19,982 bases of DNA from contig JADFKI010000023.1 in the NCBI GenBank assembly GCA_022565015.1, positions 1-19,982 on the forward strand, read 5' to 3'. Position 1 is the first letter of the stretch, and each line of letters opens with the position of its first letter. Of this stretch, positions 15,408 to 19,982 are shown one piece after another. Position numbers and translations under genes: made by a program. This DNA is from Chloroflexota bacterium. Lineage in GTDB: Bacteria; Chloroflexota; Dehalococcoidia; Lucifugimonadales; JADFKI01. Under the pieces are notes generated by a model that saw only the letters and a list, made by a program, of their open reading frames with translations, was not told where the DNA came from and made no database searches.

Positions 15408-16049
15408 TCAGGAGCCCGAATTCTGCTCCGCGATTGCCTTGTTCATGATGGACTGGAAGAACTCGTACGGCCGGGCGCCGGTCAGCAGATAGCGGCCGAT
15501 TAGGAACCCCGGGATGCCGTTGATGCCCATATCCGTGGCCTCGGTGTACTGCTGCATGACCGATTCCTCGTAGTGCTTGGACTCCAGCATCGGGCCCAGC
15601 TCCGTCCAATCAAGGTGCTCGGCGGTCGCCACCTCCTTGATGACTTCCAGGTCGCCGATATCCTTGCCGAACTCCCAGTAGGCCCTGTAGAGGCCCTTGT
15701 GGAAGGCTTCGAAAAGCCCTTGCTCCTTGGCGTACTCCGAGGCCTGAAGCGCGTACATCGTGTAGGCGATCTTGGGCGGCCTGCGCATCACCAGGCCAGC
15801 CTCCTTGGCGTAGGTGTTCAGAGGCTCCGCGAGCTGGTCCCCGGACTCGCCCTCTCGCAACGGCCTGGGCTTGCCCTCCACCGGCGTGCCGGGACGCAGC
15901 AGGAAAGGCTTGGACTCCAAGCTGATATTGTAGTCCTGTTGTAGTCTCTCGACCCGCTCCAGGCCGACATAGCACCACGGTCAAATATAGTCGTACCAGA
16001 TGATAACGGGAACGCGGTCCGTGTTCTTGGAAATCTCGGCTTCTGCCAT
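15408..16049 (-). CDS. DsbA/FrnE-family thiol oxidoreductase, predicted selenoprotein (Sec23)
   Basis: 213 residues when the in-frame TGA at 15981-15983 is read as selenocysteine. ATG 16049 has GAGGAG 8 nt upstream. The N-terminus reads 'DRVPVIIWYDYI', TGA, 'PWCYVGLERVERL', so TGA occupies the first cysteine of the CPWC active site (Sec23, Cys26). The downstream helical insertion and the cis-proline loop 'GINGIPGFLIG' (Pro180) match DsbA family proteins of the FrnE/HCCA-isomerase type, which catalyse thiol-disulfide exchange; no signal peptide is present, so it is probably cytoplasmic. A SECIS-like hairpin starts 14 nt after the TGA. The terminal stop is also TGA, at the expected family length. 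Automatic calling would start it at an internal TTG (15920) and lose the active site. A recent nonsense mutation is the alternative, but the exact position argues against it. Confidence 0.85.
15949..15967 (-). promoter_or_regulatory. Candidate bacterial SECIS hairpin of the DsbA-like gene
   Basis: Six base pairs, UCGGCC with GGUCGA (one G-U), close a 7-nt loop UGGAGCG. The loop begins 20 nt after the TGA, within the 16-37 nt window described for bacterial SECIS elements, and has G at loop positions 2 and 3. Confidence 0.6.
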
Positions 16050-16074
16050 GATATCGACTCCTCACTTAGGCGGC

Positions 16075-16103
16075 AGTATAGTGGGCGACCGATGCGGAAG
16101 CAA
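16075..16103 (-). promoter_or_regulatory. Predicted promoter of the DsbA-like selenoprotein gene
   Basis: On the minus strand TTGCTT (16098-16103), 17-nt spacer, TATACT (16075-16080), with the -10 box ending 25 nt before the ATG. This implies independent expression from the upstream methyltransferase gene. Confidence 0.5.
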
Positions 16104-16123
16104 TAGTCGTGCAAAAGGTGAAA

Positions 16124-16157
16124 GAATACCTCTGCCCTCATAACGGCGGAGGTATTC
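16124..16157 (-). terminator. Hairpin between the two selenoprotein genes, probable terminator
   Basis: A 13-bp stem, GAATACCTCTGCC with GGCGGAGGTATTC (one non-Watson-Crick pair), encloses an 8-nt loop. Read on the minus strand it is followed by TTTCACCTTTT. It lies about 100 nt past the methyltransferase stop and just upstream of the DsbA-gene promoter, a natural place for a terminator. Confidence 0.5.
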
Positions 16158-16257
16158 AGGCTTGTATGTCGGGACACCCTAGTATAGTGATAACCCGGTT
16201 CGAGAGCCCGGATGGCTTCGCTTGTGACCGGCGGGGCGCCGAAGCCGACGTTATTGT

Positions 16258-17037
16258 CTAGTTAGCGGGTTTCGTAGCCCTGAAATTGATTCCCTTCGTT
16301 CCGAAAGCCGCGGCGCTGGACTCCTGTGGCGCGCCGTCGAAAACGTCCTTTCTCCATGTGATCTCGAAGTCGGTGAAGCCGGCGGCCTCGATGAGTGCCT
16401 TCAGCTCTGCCTCCAGCAGAGCGCCGGCGATTCAACCAGACCATAGCTCTATGATCTCCTTGGTCTCCTTGGGGACCGCACTCTCCACGAGGATGTCGCC
16501 GAGCTGCAGCCTGCCGCCGGGCTTCAGCACCCTGTACATCTCTCAGACGGCGCCGACCTTTTCCGGCACGAGGTTCAGCACTCCATTAGAGATGACCAGG
16601 TCTGCTCATTCGTCTTCGACGGGGAGCTCTTCGGCCTGGCCTTCGACAAACTTTACGTTCCCCTTGCCGGCCTCTCTCGCCGCCTGACGAGCCCTCTCAA
16701 GCATGGCGGACGTCATGTCCACGCCCACTACTTCTCCTTCGTCTCCGACGAGCTTTGCCGCTATCAGGCTGTCGATGCCGGCTCCGCATCCTATGTCAAC
16801 GACCTTCTCACCCTGTGCGAGCTCTCCGAGGCTGAAGGGGTTGCCCGTACCCGCGAAGGCCTCGATAGCTGTTTCCGGTATGCCGTCCAGCCAGGCGTCG
16901 TCGTAGCCGAGGATCCGAGTAAGTTTGCGCCCCGTGTGAAAGTGGAAGCCCTTGTCGGGTTGGCTGGCCACCACCTTGTACTCCTCTTTGATCGCCTCTC
17001 TCAAGACATCTACGTCTACGTTTACCTTGCTGACCAT
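16258..17037 (-). CDS. ArsM-like SAM-dependent methyltransferase, predicted selenoprotein with three Sec
   Basis: 259 residues when three in-frame TGA codons (16606-16608, 16543-16545, 16432-16434; residues 144, 165, 202) are read through to TAG at 16258-16260. ATG 17037 has AGGAG 6 nt upstream. SAM motif I is 'VVDIGCGAGIDSLIAAK' (79-95) and an acidic residue follows in 'VVGVDMTSAM'. After the first TGA comes 'ADLVISNGVLNLVPEK', after the second 'EMYRVLKPGGRLQLGDILV', after the third 'IAGALLEAELKALIEAAGF', the expected order for arsenite-methyltransferase-like proteins. Sec202 sits where the family has Cys in 'W-x-x-C-I-A-G-A-L' (in 'LWSG' then TGA), the position of an arsenic-binding cysteine in ArsM. 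The N-terminal ArsM cysteine pair is absent, so the substrate is uncertain: arsenic, selenium or another soft element is possible. No TAA or TAG interrupts the frame, which argues against decay. Confidence 0.82.
16404..16422 (-). promoter_or_regulatory. Candidate SECIS hairpin after the third TGA of the methyltransferase
   Basis: Perfect 7-bp stem GCUCUGC/GCAGAGC closing a 5-nt loop UGGAG. The loop starts 17 nt after the TGA and has G at positions 2 and 3. The loop sequence equals the first five bases of the DsbA-gene hairpin loop. Confidence 0.65.
16504..16527 (-). promoter_or_regulatory. Candidate SECIS hairpin after the second TGA of the methyltransferase
   Basis: Stem CUG-A-AGCC with GGCU-G-CAG (one A-G mismatch, seven pairs) closes loop CGGCGGCA, which begins 24 nt after the TGA and has G at position 2. 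A smaller alternative, with loop UGAA starting 17 nt after the TGA, overlaps it. It lies in the conserved 'LKPGGRLQ' coding stretch, so codon conservation alone could produce it. Confidence 0.4.
16572..16597 (-). promoter_or_regulatory. Weak candidate SECIS hairpin after the first TGA of the methyltransferase
   Basis: CUC/GAG with flanking CA/UG pairs and an outer GGU/ACC closes loop UAAUG, starting 18 nt after the TGA. The stem has a bulge and an internal loop, and there is no G in the first two loop positions. This is the least convincing of the four. Confidence 0.25.
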
Positions 17038-17101
17038 GCTTCGCTCCTACGTGTTTCTTGGTGTCTTCGTAGAGCCACGAGGCTCATACCCGATTCCAAC
17101 T

Positions 17102-17156
17102 CTAGTATAAACACTAGTATATTACAAAGCGATGTGGGACCTCTTGAGTACTCAAG
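17102..17156. promoter_or_regulatory. Operator-like repeats upstream of the methyltransferase gene
   Basis: Two direct copies of CTAGTATA (17102-17109 and 17114-17121), 12 nt apart start to start, lie about 65-85 nt upstream of the ArsM-like ATG; on that strand they give two TATACT hexamers. A perfect 14-bp palindrome CTTGAGTACTCAAG follows at 17143-17156. A further CTAGTATA lies at 16179-16186 upstream of the DsbA gene. These may be promoter and regulator-binding sites shared by the two selenoprotein genes, but no regulator gene is adjacent. Confidence 0.35.
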
Positions 17157-17393
17157 GCATGCGGCTTCTTGCTTCCTATATTGGGGCCTCCCCGGCAATC
17201 AAGAAAGTGAACATGGCAGAGGAGAATACAGCTCGTGGGTCCGCACACTGAGAGGTTTGACGGCCTCGTCGTCTGATGCTAGCATCTCGCAAATGGCCGG
17301 TATAAGTAGCGTTGACAGGTTATTTAGGGCCGGTCATGGCGCTGATTCGATGTGACTCTGATGGTCGCGCATGTCATTGGAGAGGGGATTCTA
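17157..17393. other. Divergent intergenic region with possible promoter for the methyltransferase pair
   Basis: No gene here. TTGACG (17257-17262), 17 nt, TAGCAT (17280-17285) on the plus strand is a fair promoter candidate for the downstream MetE-like gene; a second TTGACA at 17312-17317 lacks a good -10 partner. Nothing else was recognised. Confidence 0.35.
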
Positions 17394-18503
17394 ATGGCGC
17401 AGGCATACAGGGCAGACCATATCGGGAGCCTCCTCAGGCCTTCGGAGGTCAAAGAGGCCAGGGCCTCGTTCAAGGCGGGTGGCATCAGCCGAGAGCAGCT
17501 TGTAGAGGCCGAGAACGAGGCGATCCTCAACGCCATCGGCCGGCAGAAGCAGATTGGACTGGATATCCTCTCCGACGGCGAGTTTCGCCGGTCCAGCTTT
17601 CAGAACGACCTATCGGAATCCGTAGAAGGCTACGTGGAGTCGGAGAAGCCGTCGGTCGTCCGCATATGGCAAGGCCCCGGAGGCAGACCACGGGAGCAGG
17701 GCACGAACCTTGTCGTAGGCGGCAAGCTGAAGCAGCACCGTCGTCTGACCGCCGAGCAGACCGCCTTCTTGAATTCCCACGCGGCCGGCCCCTTCAAGAT
17801 GACGGTGCCCAGCCCGAACCAGTTTCCGACCATAAGCTATCAGCCGGGAGTGACTGACCGGTTTTACCCCACGCGGTCGGACCTTCTGTGGGACATCGTC
17901 GACATCATCAAGGCCGAGATAAAGGCCCTCGTCGAGGACGGAGTCGCTTATATCCAGATGGACGCGCCCCGGTACAGCTACTACGTGGACCCCCAATGGC
18001 GGCGGCACCTGCAAGACTTGGGAGAAGACCCCGACAGGCTGTTCGAGGAAGCGCTAACAGCCGACAACGCCTGTCTGGATGGAGCGAGTGGGGTGGGCGT
18101 AACGAGCGCCTTGCACATCTGTCGCGGCAATAATCAGAGCAAATGGTACGCTCAAGGCGGGTACGAGCCCATCGCCGAGAAGCTCTTAAACACCTTGACC
18201 GCCGACAGGTTTCTGCTGGAGTACGACACCGAGCGGGCCGGCACCTTCGAGCCGCTGCGTTTCATCCCCGACGACAAGATGGTCGTGCTCGGACTGGTGA
18301 GCAGCAAGGACCCCACGCTGGAATCCCAGGACGTGTTGCTGCGCCGCATCGATGAGGCGGCGCGCTACGTGCCCCTGGAGAGGCTTGCGCTCAGCCCGCA
18401 GTGCGGCTTTGCTTCAACGGAGGCGGGCAATCTCCTCACGGAGGAGGAGCAGTGGCGGAAGCTGGAGCTGGTTGCCGACACGGCCCGCAAGGTCTGGGGT
18501 TGA
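17394..18503 (+). CDS. Cobalamin-independent methionine synthase II family protein (MetE C-terminal-like), copy 1
   Basis: 369 residues, corresponding to the catalytic C-terminal half of MetE without the N-terminal half. Family members transfer methyl or related groups to thiols through a zinc-bound thiolate. Zinc ligands are visible: His241 and Cys243 in 'ALHICRGNNQ', Glu276 in 'LLEYDTERAG' and Cys337 in 'SPQCGFAS'. The N-terminus 'YRADHIGSLLRPSEV' and 'IGLDILSDGEFRR' are family hallmarks. ATG 17394 is preceded by GAGAGGGG with 6 nt spacing; an in-frame GTG at 17352 is possible but less well placed. A paralogue follows 69 nt downstream in the same direction, indicating an operon. Full MetE normally uses folate as methyl donor, but stand-alone C-terminal proteins often act on other donors, and the substrate is unknown. 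Confidence 0.88.
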   Translation: MAQAYRADHIGSLLRPSEVKEARASFKAGGISREQLVEAENEAILNAIGRQKQIGLDILSDGEFRRSSFQNDLSESVEGYVESEKPSVVRIWQGPGGRPREQGTNLVVGGKLKQHRRLTAEQTAFLNSHAAGPFKMTVPSPNQFPTISYQPGVTDRFYPTRSDLLWDIVDIIKAEIKALVEDGVAYIQMDAPRYSYYVDPQWRRHLQDLGEDPDRLFEEALTADNACLDGASGVGVTSALHICRGNNQSKWYAQGGYEPIAEKLLNTLTADRFLLEYDTERAGTFEPLRFIPDDKMVVLGLVSSKDPTLESQDVLLRRIDEAARYVPLERLALSPQCGFASTEAGNLLTEEEQWRKLELVADTARKVWG

Positions 18504-18572
18504 CGTTCCGCGCAAACGCCGCGATTCATTCAGAAAATAGCCTTCGGGTCTTCCCGTGAAAGGAGCGTTCCA

Positions 18573-19718
18573 ATGAAGCGAAGCACCGATAGGATTCTCA
18601 CCACGCATACAGGAAGTTTACCGAGGCCTCCCGACCTGCTGGAGATGATCGAGGCTAGGGAAGGCGGGCGGCCCTACGACGTCGTGGCCTTTGACGAGCG
18701 GGTGCGCACGGCCGTCGCCGAGGTGGTCAAGGACCAGGTCAGCGCAGGCATCGACATCGTCAGCGACGGAGAGCAGGGCAAGCCTAGCTTTGCCACGTAC
18801 GTCAAGAACAGGCTTAGCGGCTTCGACGGCGCGAATCCGGATATGCGCGTGTTCGCCGATCGTCGAGACTTCCCCGAGTGGAGCGCGACAACGAAGCTGA
18901 GCTCGCTTGCCACGACCCCCAGACCCATGTGCACCGCGCCCTTGGGTTGGCGCGACAGGGCGGCTTTCGAGACGGATATTCGCAACCTGCAGTCCGCCAT
19001 ACAGGGAGCCGCGCCCGAAGAGGCGTTCATTCCCTCGGCGTCCCTGGGAATCATCGCCGAAATTATGGCCAACAGGTATTACCCGAGCGAGAGGGAGTAC
19101 CTGTACGCCCTGGCGGACGTCATGAAGGAGGAGTACGAGGCCATCGCCAACGCGGGCTTTGTGTTGCAGATCGACGCCCCCGACGCGGCTATGGGCCGCC
19201 ACTCGCAGTTCTGGGACAGCCCGCTGGAGGATTTTTTGGCTGCGTTAGAGCTCCGTGTGGAAGTGCTAAATCATGCTTTGGCCGGCATACCCGAGGAGCA
19301 GGTCCGCTTTCACATCTGCTGGGGAAACTACGAGGGACCGCACAACCACGACGTTCCCCTGAAGGACATCGTGGACATCGTGCTCAAGGTCAATGCCGGC
19401 GCGTACTCCGTCGAGGCGTCGAATCCGAGGCACGCACATGAGTGGCAGGTGTGGGAAGATGTGAAACTCCCCGACGGCAAGGTGCTCATACCCGGCGTCA
19501 TCGACTCCACGACGAACTTCATCGAGCACCCGGAGGTCGTCGCCGAGCGCATCGTATGCTACGCGGAGCTAGTCGGCCGGGAGAACGTGATCGCGGGGAC
19601 GGACTGCGGCTTCGGCACGTCCGCGGGCCTGGACAAGGTGCACCCCACGGTCATGTGGGCCAAGTTCCGGACGATGGCCGAGGGCGCGGAGCTCGCCAGC
19701 AGGAGGCTTTGGGGTTAG
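18573..19718 (+). CDS. Cobalamin-independent methionine synthase II family protein (MetE C-terminal-like), copy 2
   Basis: 381 residues, a second and clearly diverged member of the same family. ATG 18573 has AAGGAG 7 nt upstream. The N-terminus 'ILTTHTGSLPRPPDLLEMI' and 'SAGIDIVSDGEQGKPSF' are typical. Zinc ligands: His247 and Cys249 in 'FHICWGNYEGPH', Glu281 in 'SVEASNPRHAHEW' and Cys345 in 'GTDCGFGT'. The 'HICWGNYEGPHNHD' variant resembles the branch of stand-alone proteins related to epoxyalkane:coenzyme M transferases more than true MetE. Its divergence from copy 1 implies a different substrate or a heteromeric pairing. The next 260 bp contain no gene. Membership of the fold is sure; the reaction is not. 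Confidence 0.88.
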   Translation: MKRSTDRILTTHTGSLPRPPDLLEMIEAREGGRPYDVVAFDERVRTAVAEVVKDQVSAGIDIVSDGEQGKPSFATYVKNRLSGFDGANPDMRVFADRRDFPEWSATTKLSSLATTPRPMCTAPLGWRDRAAFETDIRNLQSAIQGAAPEEAFIPSASLGIIAEIMANRYYPSEREYLYALADVMKEEYEAIANAGFVLQIDAPDAAMGRHSQFWDSPLEDFLAALELRVEVLNHALAGIPEEQVRFHICWGNYEGPHNHDVPLKDIVDIVLKVNAGAYSVEASNPRHAHEWQVWEDVKLPDGKVLIPGVIDSTTNFIEHPEVVAERIVCYAELVGRENVIAGTDCGFGTSAGLDKVHPTVMWAKFRTMAEGAELASRRLWG

Positions 19719-19982
19719 GGGACGAAATGATTGCACTTCTCGACAATACCCACGTATGCTGAGCGTACAAGCCGAAATGAAGGCAAATGTGCGCTAAGAA
19801 CCTCGTCAGCCTAAGAGCAAAGTCTAAGATTGAGATGCAGTTTTGCTCTGCGACGCCTAGGAGCCTGAGCAATTAGTCGACGCGATGAAAGTCAGCCATG
19901 GTCGTCCATTTCGTCGTTGGGGAGGGGTTGGTATGTGCTGCGAGAGTACGTATCCTGGAGAGCAAGCCGGATTATGGAGGGA
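19719..19982. other. 3' intergenic region with a possible weak hairpin
   Basis: No coding frame is convincing. AGAGCAAA (19814-19821) and TTTGCTCT (19842-19849) form an 8-bp inverted repeat with a 20-nt loop, without a following U-tract on the plus strand; it could be a weak terminator or chance. The next gene, if any, starts beyond the window. Confidence 0.35.

Noticed and set aside
16187..16215. tRNA-like T-arm (GGTTCGAGAGCC) that might belong to a tRNA, even tRNA-Sec
   Set aside because: The flanking bases do not pair as a T-stem and there is no acceptor, D or anticodon arm in register.
16214..16246. GGCTTCG/CGAAGCC inverted repeat just past the methyltransferase stop
   Set aside because: Only 7 bp with a 19-nt loop and no U-tract; the hairpin at 16124-16157 is a much better terminator candidate.
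15408..17037. Genome-wide reassignment of TGA to an amino acid
   Set aside because: TGA is the natural stop of the Lon-like gene, the hypothetical at 12165, MetE-like copy 1 and the DsbA-like gene itself, all at expected lengths; large genes elsewhere in the window contain no in-frame TGA.
16606..17037. Truncated 143-residue methyltransferase ending at the first TGA
   Set aside because: Conserved motifs continue in the same frame through two further TGA codons to a TAG at the expected full length, so truncation is an artefact of reading TGA as stop.

Overview
The window reads as a piece of chromosome from a moderately GC-rich free-living bacterium. Gene content suggests Chloroflexota, probably a Dehalococcoidia/SAR202-type lineage: a DipZ-like C-terminus, a fused FAD/Fe-S dehydrogenase, an octopine-dehydrogenase-family protein and cobalamin-independent methionine-synthase-like methyltransferases. 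The phylum is an inference from gene families; there is no rRNA or other taxonomic marker here.

Layout. 1-1320 (+): the 3' end of a DipZ-like redoxin gene overlaps a lipoprotein with a C-terminal thioredoxin-like domain. 1329-8019 (-): a Lon-like protease, alanine dehydrogenase (ald) and a 964-residue FAD-linked oxidase fused to an Fe-S module; the last two could both deliver pyruvate. 8163-9368 (-): a Na+/Ca2+ exchanger-family membrane protein. 9491-10306 (-): a GreA elongation factor carrying an extra N-terminal integrase-type SAM-like domain. 10678-10891: a 214-bp MITE-like palindromic element. 10910-11350 (-): an Lrp/AsnC regulator with a near-consensus promoter. 11800-14236 is a loose accessory stretch with small unknown genes, a secreted or anchored protein with a calcium-loop motif, and a decayed signalling-kinase remnant. 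14237-17037 (-): an octopine/nopaline dehydrogenase-family protein, a DsbA/FrnE-family oxidoreductase and an ArsM-like methyltransferase. 17394-19718 (+), divergent: two tandem MetE-C-terminal-like methyltransferases.

The most striking signal is in 15408-17037. Conventional ORF calling breaks both genes, yet each is a full-length family member if in-frame TGA codons are read through. The DsbA-like protein has TGA exactly where the first active-site cysteine belongs (TGA-Pro-Trp-Cys). The ArsM-like methyltransferase has three in-frame TGA codons and no TAA or TAG. Hairpins lie downstream of the TGA codons at bacterial-SECIS distance; the two best ones have apical loops that both begin UGGAG. 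TGA is also the normal stop of several neighbours, including the DsbA gene itself, so context-dependent selenocysteine insertion explains the data better than a changed genetic code. I read this as a two-gene selenoprotein cluster with four selenocysteines. No selA, selB, selC or selD gene is present in the window.

Transcription signals visible by eye are promoters for the Lrp gene, the GreA fusion, the DsbA gene and the FAD oxidase, two terminator-type hairpins, and several operator-like palindromes. No tRNA, rRNA, CRISPR array or complete insertion sequence was found.
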